In this document: in pieces, positions 51,471-60,011 of the stretch
Layout: each line of letters begins with the position of its first letter
Position numbering within the stretch: position 1 is the stretch's first letter
From: UBA6168 sp964508135
GTDB lineage: Bacteria > Bacteroidota > Bacteroidia > Chitinophagales > Saprospiraceae
Length of the DNA stretch: 64,000 nucleotides
NCBI GenBank assembly: GCA_964508135.1
Contig: CAZDSU010000036.1
Span: 1-64,000 of the forward strand
Direction of reading: 5' to 3'
Notes under the pieces: generated by a model
The model's database searches: none
What the model saw: the letters and a program-made list of their open reading frames with translations, nothing else
Told to the model about the DNA's origin: nothing
Made by a program: the position numbers and the translations under genes

Positions 51471-53021
51471 TCAGTTCAGCCTGATCTCGTCGTCCGTGTC
51501 GTTGAAAAACTTGTACTCCGACACTTGGTAGCTGTTATCGGCTTTGATAGCAATCCATTTGTAGTGCGTCCCGTACCATTTCATCTGGGTGTTTGGCAAC
51601 CCTTTTTTCAGGAACGCTGCCACAAACGGGTGCGCCTTCAGAATCAACTTGCCCTTTGTGCCTGATTCCAGGATGAATTTCAAGTCTCTTTCGATGAGGT
51701 CTGTCACCAAGACCGATGGTGTGACTTTGCCCGTGCCGTTGCAGGCGGGGCACTGTTCGGCTGTGTTGATTTTGACTTCCGGCCTCACTCGCTGGCGGGT
51801 GATTTGCATCAGCCCAAATTTGCTCAACGGGAGGATAGTATGTTGGGCACGGTCCTTTCGCATGGCATCACGCATCACTTTGAAGAGTTCCTTCTTGTGC
51901 TCGTTGTTGCGCATGTCAATGAAGTCAATGGTGATGAGGCCACCAATATCTCTCAGGCGCAGTTGCCTTGCGATTTCCTCCGCCGCCTCGACGTTCACGT
52001 TCAGCACGGCGTCCTCTTGGTTGGTGCCGGTCATTTTATGGCCACTGTTGACGTCAATGACGTGCATCGCCTCCGTTGACTCGATGACGATATAGGCGCC
52101 ACTGTTCAAGGTAGCGGTTTTTCCGAAGGAAGATTTGATTTGTCGGGTCACGCCGTGAGTTTCAAAAATCGGTTTGTTCTTGTTGTGAAGTGAGGCGATT
52201 TCCACCTTTTCCGGGGCAATATTGCCGAGGAAGTGGCGGATGTTTTGATAAAGTTGCTTGTCATTGACAACGATGCGGTTGAAGGAATCGCTGAGGATGT
52301 CTCGCAGGATGCTGGTCGTTTTGTCCAGTTCGCTGAGGAGCTTGGCAGGCGGCTTTGCACCTTGTAGCTGGTTGAAAACGTCTTCCCATTTGCTCTGCAT
52401 CATGGCTAGTTCCTCATGCAGGTCTTGTATGCGCTTGCCTTCAGCCGCTGTGCGTACGATGACGCCAAAGTTCTTTGGCTTGATGCTTTCTATCAGCGAT
52501 TTCAAGCGTTTGCGCTCTTCGGTGTTGGCTATTTTTTTGGAAACGGCGACCACGTCCGAGAAGGGGGTCAGCACCAAAAAACGGCCAGGAATGGTCAGCT
52601 CGCAACTAAGACGTGGGCCTTTGGTGGAGATGGGTTCTTTCAGGATTTGCACCAGAATGGGCTGCCGCTTAATGACGACCTGGTCCATCTTGCCCGTCTT
52701 GATAATTTCGGGCTCGATTTTGAAATTGTCAAGCGATGGGGTAGTCTGGCTTCCGGTAATTACGTTGTTCGTGTACTTTAGCAGGGATTTGAGCTTCGGG
52801 CCGAGGTCGGTGTAGTGCAAGAACGCTTCTTTCTTGTGTCCAATGTCCACAAAAGCAGCGTTAAGGTTGGGCATTGTCTTGATGATTTTGCCCAAAAAGA
52901 TGTCGCCCACCGAGAAGTTATTGTTCGTTTTTTGGTGGTGCAGCTCCACGAGCTTGCCATCCTCCAATAGCGCAATTTCTACTTCGGTGGGGGTAGAATT
53001 GATGATTAATTCCTTATCCAC
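51471..53021 (-). CDS. rng: Ribonuclease G/E family endoribonuclease
   Basis: This 516-residue RNase G/E cleaves single-stranded RNA in rRNA processing and mRNA decay. It has an S1-like domain early (FSVGDIFLGKI, AAFVDIGHKKEAFLHYTD), the catalytic region IDVNSGHK and IDFIDM, and the zinc-link CPACNGTG (Cys, Cys). It lacks the long C-terminal scaffold of enterobacterial RNase E. It starts at GTG 53021; no in-frame ATG precedes it. A long leader of about 510 bases lies upstream, closing with a 7-bp hairpin at 53036-53055. Confidence 0.95.
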   Translation of the reverse strand: MDKELIINSTPTEVEIALLEDGKLVELHHQKTNNNFSVGDIFLGKIIKTMPNLNAAFVDIGHKKEAFLHYTDLGPKLKSLLKYTNNVITGSQTTPSLDNFKIEPEIIKTGKMDQVVIKRQPILVQILKEPISTKGPRLSCELTIPGRFLVLTPFSDVVAVSKKIANTEERKRLKSLIESIKPKNFGVIVRTAAEGKRIQDLHEELAMMQSKWEDVFNQLQGAKPPAKLLSELDKTTSILRDILSDSFNRIVVNDKQLYQNIRHFLGNIAPEKVEIASLHNKNKPIFETHGVTRQIKSSFGKTATLNSGAYIVIESTEAMHVIDVNSGHKMTGTNQEDAVLNVNVEAAEEIARQLRLRDIGGLITIDFIDMRNNEHKKELFKVMRDAMRKDRAQHTILPLSKFGLMQITRQRVRPEVKINTAEQCPACNGTGKVTPSVLVTDLIERDLKFILESGTKGKLILKAHPFVAAFLKKGLPNTQMKWYGTHYKWIAIKADNSYQVSEYKFFNDTDDEIRLN

Positions 53022-53535
53022 GATGGTTTCATTTTAAACTCCCCGCAAGGAGTTTAGCAGGAATAGCAAAGCAAGTACGTCCGCTACCGTACGTTGATTC
53101 GGAAAAGGTCAAATGACGGAAAGAAAGCCAAAGGAAGGAGCAATGCCAGGGTGTAAAGGCCGAGTCAGCTTAAAAGTGGGAACAATTATACAGCTTGTGT
53201 CAAGAATGGGGCCTCAGGTGCTATTTCGCTGCCTCACAGTCCCTATAATATTCCACTTTTGCTGTTTAAACTGACCAAGAACGCTCGAACTCAGGTATTT
53301 ACCTATGGACGGTGAATTCACCGAAAACGGTTTGGTTGTCTTTTTGGGCAAATCGGATTTTAAAAAACCCGTCGGCTTTGGGGTTGTTAGCCTTTCCGGT
53401 TGCTCCTTTTGGTTAGGTTTTGCAATGTTGACCTAATAAAAATCCCCGGTACGATAGACCGGAACGGCGATTGGCGACCCAACACGAATATATTCCGATG
53501 AGCCGCCAATCGCGCTTTACAGGGTTTAGCTAAAC
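53022..53535 (-). other. Possible structured leader region of rng
   Basis: This 514-bp stretch has no convincing gene. It holds, on the minus strand, 10-bp stem GCGATTGGCG (53467-53476 with 53504-53513), terminator-like CCGGT/ACCGG (53446-53462) before a T run, palindrome CGGTGAATTCACCG (53310-53323), paired AAAAGTGG/CCACTTTT (53172-53179, 53253-53260) and the hairpin next to the rng start. Regulation of rng by its own leader is known for RNase E elsewhere; here it is inferred. Confidence 0.4.
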
Positions 53536-53631
53536 CTACCGGTTCTTCTTCTTATGACGGTTCTTACGCAGTCTTTTCTTGCGTTTGTGTGTTGCAATTT
53601 TGTGACGCTTTCGCTTTTTACCACAAGGCAT
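53536..53631 (-). CDS. 31-residue Lys/Arg-rich conserved protein
   Basis: This ATG-started frame encodes a 31-residue peptide with the start MPCGKKRKRHK and a Lys/Arg/His-rich tail ending KKKNR. More than half the residues are basic. I recognise the type as a small, highly conserved protein of Bacteroidota often annotated as hypothetical; its charge suggests rRNA or ribosome binding. The current ribosomal name was not checked, so no symbol is given. It lies between the TPR gene and rng on the same strand. Confidence 0.75.
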   Translation of the reverse strand: MPCGKKRKRHKIATHKRKKRLRKNRHKKKNR

Positions 53632-53723
53632 GTCAATATCTCTTAAATAAGTTAATAAATAAAGGTACTGTATCATTGATTTGGAATGTCGCAGGGGTCG
53701 TTGCGTTCCAAGTTGCCAATAGT

Positions 53724-54515
53724 TCAGCTACCGGACAATTTTTCGCATTTTGATTTGAAATCAACAGATTTCGTTGTGTCGCCCAACCCATCATAAGCTT
53801 GGGCTAGTAGGCAGACAGCGACTTTGTTGGCAGGTTCCAGTTCAACGACCCTTGAAAGCCGCTGAACTGCTCTGTCAAACTGCGCAGTTTTTATTGCCAG
53901 CCGCCCCAGTTGGGTCAAGACCAAAACATCATCTGGATACTGCTTGTTCAAATCCACCAACATCAAAATGCCCTTCATCGGAGTCTCCTTTGGGGGATTC
54001 TCCGCATAAACCAAGGCAAGGTTGACCTTGTGCTGAATGTTGGAAGGATTCAAAGAAGCTGCTTTCTCCAGCGATTGAATCGCATGTTCGGAACAGAAGC
54101 TTCTGACTTTTTCCGCTTGCTCCCGTTGGAGACAGAGGGAATAGGTTGTGCCTGCAATAGACCAAGCCTCTTCATCATGGGTTATTTCGGCTACTTTTTC
54201 AGCATAATAGCCTGAAATGCCCGGCTTATCCATTTGAAACCACAAGCTGGAGAGCCGTTTGAAGGCTGCTGCCTTTGCAGTATCGGGTGATGCTTTTTCA
54301 ACGTCCCCCTCCAATGCCATTATCGAAGCTGCTGCTTGCGATGACAGGACGGACTTCGCATCTACCAACATAGAATTGATGTCTGTGCTGGTAAACGCTC
54401 CTGCCCTTTGCTTTTCAATCTCTTTGTGCTTGCTCGGTTTTGTGTCAAAACCAAAATACAGTACGGCAAACAATAAAACTGCCCCTGAAATCAAAATCCA
54501 TTGGCTTTTGTTCAT
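53724..54515 (-). CDS. Membrane-anchored TPR protein
   Basis: This 263-residue protein has an N-terminal membrane anchor (residues 5-22) followed by TPR-like helices, with clear repeats in NPSNIQHKVNLALVYAENP and the AQFDRAVQRLSRVVELEPANKVA region. The function is probably scaffolding at the inner membrane. It sits between HU and the small basic protein in a minus-strand block that ends with rng. Confidence 0.85.
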   Translation of the reverse strand: MNKSQWILISGAVLLFAVLYFGFDTKPSKHKEIEKQRAGAFTSTDINSMLVDAKSVLSSQAAASIMALEGDVEKASPDTAKAAAFKRLSSLWFQMDKPGISGYYAEKVAEITHDEEAWSIAGTTYSLCLQREQAEKVRSFCSEHAIQSLEKAASLNPSNIQHKVNLALVYAENPPKETPMKGILMLVDLNKQYPDDVLVLTQLGRLAIKTAQFDRAVQRLSRVVELEPANKVAVCLLAQAYDGLGDTTKSVDFKSKCEKLSGS

Positions 54516-54566
54516 CTAAGCTGCTTTTGCTTTGACACAAGACAAGCGTTGATACAAAGATTGATG

Positions 54567-54878
54567 TCAATCGTCACTTTCATCTTCTGGCAAGTGATCC
54601 ACGTTCCCTTTCACGTGCTCAACAAATATTTTTGCAGGCTTGAAAGACGGAATATAGTGTTCCGGGATATCAATGGATACATTGCGCTTGATGTGGCGCC
54701 CGATTTTCTTCTTTCTTCTTTTGATAACGAAGCTTCCAAAGCCCCTGATGTAAACATTGTCGCCCCCGGCCAGTGAATTTTTCACCGACTTGAAGAACTC
54801 TTCAAGCGTAACCAGGACATCAACTTTTGCGACACCGGTTTTTTCGGAAATGGCTGTTACTAAGTCAGCTTTTCTCAT
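54567..54878 (-). CDS. HU/IHF-family DNA-binding protein
   Basis: This 103-residue nucleoid protein has the HU fold with MRKADLVTAISEKTG at the start and the conserved GFGSFVIKRRKKKIGR beta-arm region. It bends DNA and compacts the nucleoid. The acidic C-terminal tail (EDESDD) is extra. It is divergent from yicC across a 383-bp region that has a TATCTTTG box for yicC. Confidence 0.92.
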   Translation of the reverse strand: MRKADLVTAISEKTGVAKVDVLVTLEEFFKSVKNSLAGGDNVYIRGFGSFVIKRRKKKIGRHIKRNVSIDIPEHYIPSFKPAKIFVEHVKGNVDHLPEDESDD

Positions 54879-55261
54879 CTTATTTAACTGGTTTAGAATG
54901 AGTTATGAAAAAAACCACTGTTTTCTCAAAACGAGGTCGCAAATTTCGCCTTTTTTTTGATTTACGGAAATAAAAGTCAATTTAATTTCAGCTTTTTTTC
55001 CGCTAATTATCAATGGGTTATGTGTTTTGGCAATGGTAAATTGATGTCCTGTGCCGATTACTTTGGGCGAAAACCGAACAGTGGCATCTGGTATTCCTTG
55101 ATAGCAGGAGCGTTGCCTGAATTTTTGTAAAGGAAACTAACCTTTGCTTTTCACCAAACTTTAGAAGAGTCTTTAATTTATTGTTGGCTGGTTGCCTATC
55201 TTTGCGAGCTGCCAGCCCTTCCATCCAACAATGTGGCCGGTTTCACACTAAAAAATTGTGT
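54879..55261. other. Non-coding region between HU and yicC
   Basis: This 383-bp AT-rich divergent promoter region holds no ORF of note. The only clear signal is TATCTTTG on the plus strand at 55197-55204. Confidence 0.6.
55197..55204 (+). promoter_or_regulatory. Bacteroidota -7 box for yicC
   Basis: TATCTTTG matches TAnnTTTG, 57 bp before the yicC start. Confidence 0.5.
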
Positions 55262-56137
55262 ATGCTTTTATCAATGACGGGCTATGGACGGGCCACCAAT
55301 TCCTTTAACTCCAAAATCATCATGGCCGAGGTGCGCTCACTCAACAGCAAGTTCACCGACATGCGCGTGAAAATCCCCTCCAACCTCAGGGAAAAAGAGC
55401 ACTACTTCCGCAAATTGATAAGCGAGAAGGTTGAACGTGGCAAGGTTGACCTGACTATCGAGGTCAAGTCCATGCAGGGCGATGATGCTTTTGGCCTCAA
55501 TGTCCCGCTCTTCAAGCGCTATTACCAAGAGCTTTCTGCCATCGCCGACTCCATGGACATGCCAAAGGATGGGCTGATGGGCGCCATTCTGCGCATACCG
55601 AGCGTCATCATGACAGAAGAGGGCGATATTGACGAGGCGGAGTGGAAATTGATTGAAAAAACGCTGGATCAAGCACTTTCCAACTTTGACAGTTTCCGCA
55701 TGGCCGAGGGTGCCGTCATTGAAGAGGACATGCGCTTGCGGGTCACCAACATCAGCAGTGCGCTCCAACTCGTTGACCCTTTTGAAAAAGAAAGGATTCT
55801 ACTGCTGCGCAACCGCATGCGCCAGAACCTGGAAGAGTTTATGAACAAGGAAAACATTGACGAGAACCGCTTTGAGCAAGAAGTCATTTTTTACCTTGAA
55901 AAAATTGACATCACGGAAGAGAAAGTTCGACTGGAGCAGCACTGCACTTATTTTCTGGAGCAGCTAGCCTCCAATACAGTATCAAAAGGCCGAACTCTGA
56001 GTTTCATCAGCCAAGAAATGGGACGAGAAATCAACACGCTCGGTGCTAAGGCTTACTCCGCCGACATCCAAAAACTCGTGGTCAAGATGAAGGACGACCT
56101 CGAAAAAATAAAAGAACAAGTAGCGAACGCAGTATGA
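55262..56137 (+). CDS. YicC-family endoribonuclease
   Basis: This 291-residue YicC-family protein starts with the characteristic MLLSMTGYGRA and ends with VVKMKDDLEKIKEQVANAV. The family has endoribonuclease activity in Escherichia coli; the substrate here is unknown. The ATG at 55262 matches the family start; an upstream reading frame is unconserved. The stop overlaps the gmk start by four bases (ATGA), so the two genes are translationally coupled. Confidence 0.92.
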   Translation: MLLSMTGYGRATNSFNSKIIMAEVRSLNSKFTDMRVKIPSNLREKEHYFRKLISEKVERGKVDLTIEVKSMQGDDAFGLNVPLFKRYYQELSAIADSMDMPKDGLMGAILRIPSVIMTEEGDIDEAEWKLIEKTLDQALSNFDSFRMAEGAVIEEDMRLRVTNISSALQLVDPFEKERILLLRNRMRQNLEEFMNKENIDENRFEQEVIFYLEKIDITEEKVRLEQHCTYFLEQLASNTVSKGRTLSFISQEMGREINTLGAKAYSADIQKLVVKMKDDLEKIKEQVANAV

Positions 56138-56712
56138 GCAAGGGAAAACTCATCGTCGTCACAGCGCCATCCGGGGCGGGGAAGACCACCATCGTCCATC
56201 ACCTGCTGGATACTTTTGAGAACCTTGCATTTTCTGTCTCAGCCACTACCCGCAGCCGTCGGGCAAACGAGCAGGAAGGAAAAGACTACTACTATATTAA
56301 TGTGCAAGCATTCGAGGAACTGATTGCACAAGACGATTTCCTTGAATGGCAGGAAGTTTACGAAAACCAGTTCTACGGGACACTGAAGAGCGAGGTCGAG
56401 CGCCTTTGGGCCGAGGGCAAGCATGTAGTTTTCGACATTGACGTGAGAGGTGCGATGAACGTAAAAAAAGCCTTCCCTGGCCAAACGCTCACCATTTTCA
56501 TCAAGCCTCCCTCCAAGGAAATACTGCTGGAGCGCCTGAAAAAAAGAAAATCGGAAAGCGCAGAAAGCCTCCAAAAACGTATCTCTAAAGCTACTTTTGA
56601 ACTTACCTTTGAGGATAATTTTGACAAAGTGCTGGTGAACGACGATTTGGCGGCTGCGTTGAATGAAGCTGAAAAAATCGTCGGTGAGTGGCTGGAAGTA
56701 ACCGATAACTGA
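56134..56712 (+). CDS. gmk: Guanylate kinase
   Basis: This 192-residue kinase phosphorylates GMP to GDP. The Walker A is APSGAGKTT (10-18), followed by the GMP-binding region with TTRSRRANEQEGKDYYY and later DIDVRGAMNVK. The length is normal. It overlaps the end of yicC and precedes apaG by 14 bp, in a likely yicC-gmk-apaG operon. Confidence 0.96.
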   Translation: MSKGKLIVVTAPSGAGKTTIVHHLLDTFENLAFSVSATTRSRRANEQEGKDYYYINVQAFEELIAQDDFLEWQEVYENQFYGTLKSEVERLWAEGKHVVFDIDVRGAMNVKKAFPGQTLTIFIKPPSKEILLERLKKRKSESAESLQKRISKATFELTFEDNFDKVLVNDDLAAALNEAEKIVGEWLEVTDN

Positions 56713-56726
56713 CCCGTGAATTTTCT

Positions 56727-57113
56727 ATGGAAACCCTGACCACACAAGGAATTCAAATCAGTGTAGAGCCCTTCTACCTGCCGCATGAATCCATTCCGAT
56801 TCAGCATCGTTACGTGTTTGCCTACCGCATTACCATCCACAACCAAAGCGGCGATACCGTGCAACTGCTCCGTAGGCACTGGCATATCATCGAATCGAAC
56901 GGTGTTAGGCGGGAGGTGGAGGGCGAGGGAATCGTAGGGCTACAGCCTACGTTGGCTCCCGGTGAGAGCCACCAGTACACCTCGTGGTGCCCCCTGATGA
57001 CGGATGTGGGCAAGATGCACGGCGAATTCCAGATGGTGCGGCTACCCGACAAAGCGAAGTTCAACGTGAAAATTCCGGAGTTCAAACTTGCCCCACCTTT
57101 CAAAATGAACTGA
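56727..57113 (+). CDS. apaG: ApaG domain protein
   Basis: This 128-residue all-beta protein has the ApaG (DUF525) fold, with the diagnostic RHWHIIESNG segment and GEGIVGLQPTLAPGESHQYTS, then GEFQMV. The biochemical role in bacteria is unclear. It ends at a strong bidirectional terminator shared with the PorE-like gene. Confidence 0.94.
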   Translation: METLTTQGIQISVEPFYLPHESIPIQHRYVFAYRITIHNQSGDTVQLLRRHWHIIESNGVRREVEGEGIVGLQPTLAPGESHQYTSWCPLMTDVGKMHGEFQMVRLPDKAKFNVKIPEFKLAPPFKMN

Positions 57114-57128
57114 ACAAAGTTTTTTATA

Positions 57129-57165
57129 AAAAAAGGCTGTGCCTCCTCGAAGCACAGCCTTTTTT
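57129..57165. terminator. Bidirectional intrinsic terminator
   Basis: AAAAAAGGCTGTGC (57129-57142) and its complement (57152-57165) form a strong stem with A and T runs on both sides, between the convergent apaG and PorE-like genes. Confidence 0.92.
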
Positions 57166-57184
57166 CATTTTCCAAAACCAGCGA

Positions 57185-59893
57185 TTATTGCACCAACTCG
57201 TACTTGAACCTTGCCCGCTCAAAAATAGGGGCATCCAACTCTGGGTCAATGTTTTTTAAGTAAATATCCACATCGCTGGTGTCGCTCTCGTCTCTTTTGT
57301 TGCTGTCGAAAATGACTTTAATCCAACCTTTCTCGCCCGGCTTCACCAAGCTAGGTCCAAGTTCGTAGCTGGTACACTCGCAAACGCTCACGAGGTCAAT
57401 GTCTAAAGGCACTTCCCCGACATTGGTGAAGCGGAAAGTGTATTCCTTTACCTCGCCCTTTTTTACCTTGCCCATGTCGTACATCCGGGTCTCGAACTGC
57501 ATGATGGGCAGGCCCTTCAAGTCTTTTTTGCCGTAAAGCGAGGACAGTTTGTCAATGATGATGGAGTCCTTTTTCATGGGCGCAACATCCAACTTGATGG
57601 GCGCAGGCTTCAAGCTGTCGCCGCCGGGTGCGTTATTGCCCTTGCGGTTGTTTCGGTTCGGTGCGGGCTTGCGGTTGCCCGGCACAGGTTTCTCGTCCTT
57701 TTTCGGCTCAACCTTCGGTGCGTTTGGATCCACCTTGCGGTTGCCAATTTGGATGAGCTGCTCCTCCTCGATGGTGATGCTCGTCGGGCCGGAAAGGATT
57801 TTGAACTCCGTACGGCGGTTGAGCTGGTGAGCCGCCTCGAACTTCACACTATCAGGCAGCAGGGCGTTGATGAACACCTCCGTTAGCACGTCGCCCACTT
57901 TTAGGTACGGGAACTTGGCATTGGTCTTTGCGTCCACCGTCTTTGACTGGGTTTCGCCGTAGCCCTTTGCCTCGATGCGGGTTCGTGGGATACCCTTGTT
58001 CGTCAGCCAGCGGCGAGCGGATTCAGCACGACGCTGCGACAATGCGCGGTTGTACTCATCGCCACCCCGAACGTCGGTATGTGACGAGAGCTCGATGACC
58101 ATATCAGGATACTTGTTCATAAGGTCAAAAATCACCTGCAAGTCGCCCTCTGCCGGGAGCGTAATTTTGTCGTCGTCAAAGTCGTAGAGGATGTTTTCGA
58201 GCACGAACGGCTCGTTGCGGACGATTTTCTTGGTAATGCGGCCCGGCTTCAAGTCCAATCTCTCCTTGTAGCTTTTTGAGTCGAAAAGGCCGACCGTGTT
58301 GAAGCGAACGGTATCGTTCGAATAATTTTCCGCTGAGGCGATAATCATGTAGGAGCGGTCCAATTCCAGCACCGCGTCGTAGTTGTTGGCGGCGCCGTTG
58401 GTCTTGGTGTCAATCGTCTTGGGGTTTTCGCCTTGCAACTCGATTAGCTCAAAAGTAACGCCCGTGAGCGGCTCTTTTGTTTCGAGGTCAAACGCAGTGG
58501 CAAGTATATCCGCATCGATTTTTTTCAAAATCACGTTGTAAATATCATTGCAGCAGGTCTTGCTGTGTACGCTGCGGCTGCCCTCCGCTGGGCGGTTGCT
58601 GGCCAGCAGGCCGTTGTAGCCCTCTTTGTCGAGCATAAAGTAGAGGTCGTCCACACTGGAGTTGTAGCCCTTGCCCATGTTGGTCGGCTTGCTCCACATC
58701 GTGCCGTTCCAGGTACTCATGAAGATGTCATAGCCGCCAAGGCCGGAGTGGCCGTCCGAGCTGAAATACAACACGCCGTCCCGGTAGAAAGGTGTGTCCT
58801 CATTGCCCACTGAGTTGATTTTCGGGCCGAGGCTCACGGGGTCGCCGTACTGGCCGTTGCCCTTGTAAGTGGCGTAGTAGATATCGTAACCGCCCTGGCC
58901 GCCTTCCATGTTCGATGCAAAAAACAGCACCTCCTTACCAAAAAGCTCGCCCACACAAGGTGATTTGGCCACGTACTCGCCGTTCACGCCCTTCACCTCG
59001 TTGGCTGCGCCCCAAGTGCCGCCGTTGTTTTCGCTCATATAAATTTTGCTCTCCTTGAGCATGTGTCCGTCGAGGAGTTCCCTGTTGAAAAACATCCGCT
59101 TGCCGTCTGGCGAAATGGAGTTGTTCACGTTGAAAAACTCAGGGCGGTTCACGTTTTCGTCGAGCGCTTCGGGCTTGCCCCAGCCCTTCTCGCCTTTGGT
59201 GGATTTGTAGATTTTGGAGTAATAGTCACTACCTTCGCCTGCTTCATTTGTACCCAAATCTACTTTTAACTTACCATCATCTTTTGGTTTTACATCCACT
59301 TCAATGATATCGTCGCCGACGAGTGCTGCGAAGTAGATTTCCTTGTTGTCAGCGCTCAAAAATGGCGAGTACTCGGAGTTTTTGCCATTGATTTCCTTGC
59401 CGCCATGCGTGATGGTCACGCCGTCCACTGGTTTGGCTACCCGTCCAAACTCGCAGCCAACTTTTTCCAGTTCGGCCAGTTCTTTGCGCACTGGGTCGGT
59501 GGTGGAGGCGATGAACTTGTTGAACTCCTCGATAGCATCGTCGTAGTTTTCGTTCATCTTTAGGGAGCGGGCATACTCGAAGCGTTTTTCTTGGTACTCG
59601 TCCACTTTCTTGTTCTTCTTCGTGGGCTTAAGTGCCCGAACGTACCATTTTTCAGCGTTTTTGTAGTCCCGGAGCTTGAAACTCAAGTCTGCGATTATGA
59701 TGGCTAGTTCGATTTCTTTCGATTCATCGTAGGCTTTTTCGTACCATTCGAACGCCCGGTAGTAATCCTTTTTTTCCATCTGCTCCTCCGCCGTCTTCAC
59801 CATCATGGCGTAGGTCGGCCGGTTGAGCGGTTGCCCAATGGCGGCAAACGTGCCACAGAACAGGAGCAATATGGTCAGAATATGATTTTTCAT
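57185..59893 (-). CDS. PorE-like T9SS/OmpA-family protein with C-terminal DUF1573-like domain
   Basis: This 902-residue exported protein has a signal peptide (1-20), TPR-like helices (about 25-130), a WD40/PD40-type propeller (about 165-480) with blades such as YSPFLSADNKEIYF, a carboxypeptidase-regulatory-like domain (about 485-560), an OmpA domain (about 565-705) with SSHTDVRGGDEYN, a Pro/Lys/Asn linker (about 720-760) and a terminal DUF1573-like Ig domain (about 800-900). The first four domains are the PorE arrangement, which anchors T9SS parts to peptidoglycan. The DUF1573 fusion is unusual. It starts at ATG 59893. Confidence 0.85.
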   Translation of the reverse strand: MKNHILTILLLFCGTFAAIGQPLNRPTYAMMVKTAEEQMEKKDYYRAFEWYEKAYDESKEIELAIIIADLSFKLRDYKNAEKWYVRALKPTKKNKKVDEYQEKRFEYARSLKMNENYDDAIEEFNKFIASTTDPVRKELAELEKVGCEFGRVAKPVDGVTITHGGKEINGKNSEYSPFLSADNKEIYFAALVGDDIIEVDVKPKDDGKLKVDLGTNEAGEGSDYYSKIYKSTKGEKGWGKPEALDENVNRPEFFNVNNSISPDGKRMFFNRELLDGHMLKESKIYMSENNGGTWGAANEVKGVNGEYVAKSPCVGELFGKEVLFFASNMEGGQGGYDIYYATYKGNGQYGDPVSLGPKINSVGNEDTPFYRDGVLYFSSDGHSGLGGYDIFMSTWNGTMWSKPTNMGKGYNSSVDDLYFMLDKEGYNGLLASNRPAEGSRSVHSKTCCNDIYNVILKKIDADILATAFDLETKEPLTGVTFELIELQGENPKTIDTKTNGAANNYDAVLELDRSYMIIASAENYSNDTVRFNTVGLFDSKSYKERLDLKPGRITKKIVRNEPFVLENILYDFDDDKITLPAEGDLQVIFDLMNKYPDMVIELSSHTDVRGGDEYNRALSQRRAESARRWLTNKGIPRTRIEAKGYGETQSKTVDAKTNAKFPYLKVGDVLTEVFINALLPDSVKFEAAHQLNRRTEFKILSGPTSITIEEEQLIQIGNRKVDPNAPKVEPKKDEKPVPGNRKPAPNRNNRKGNNAPGGDSLKPAPIKLDVAPMKKDSIIIDKLSSLYGKKDLKGLPIMQFETRMYDMGKVKKGEVKEYTFRFTNVGEVPLDIDLVSVCECTSYELGPSLVKPGEKGWIKVIFDSNKRDESDTSDVDIYLKNIDPELDAPIFERARFKYELVQ

Positions 59894-59913
59894 AATTTTT
59901 TCTGGTTGAAATT

Positions 59914-60011
59914 TGTAGCCGCCAAACTTGTTTGGCAGGCTGAAATAAGCTATCAGTATTTTCGGAAATGTCACGACCACGCCAGCCTGCCAAATAAATT
60001 TGGCGGCTACA
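59914..60011. repeat. Twin-hairpin inverted repeat between porP- and porE-like genes
   Basis: Two 29-bp arms (59914-59942 and 59983-60011) match in inverted orientation at 27 of 29 positions with a 40-bp spacer. Each arm contains a smaller near-palindrome (GCCAAATTTATTTGGC type). The right arm covers the stop codon of the PorP-like gene. It shares GCCGCCAAATTTA with the palindrome at 5032-5080. Confidence 0.9.

Noticed and set aside
53290..53420. Two overlapping peptide-like frames in the rng leader (for example ADGFFKIRFAQ)
   Set aside because: Neither has a start codon or a recognised family, and they occupy the same bases in different frames.
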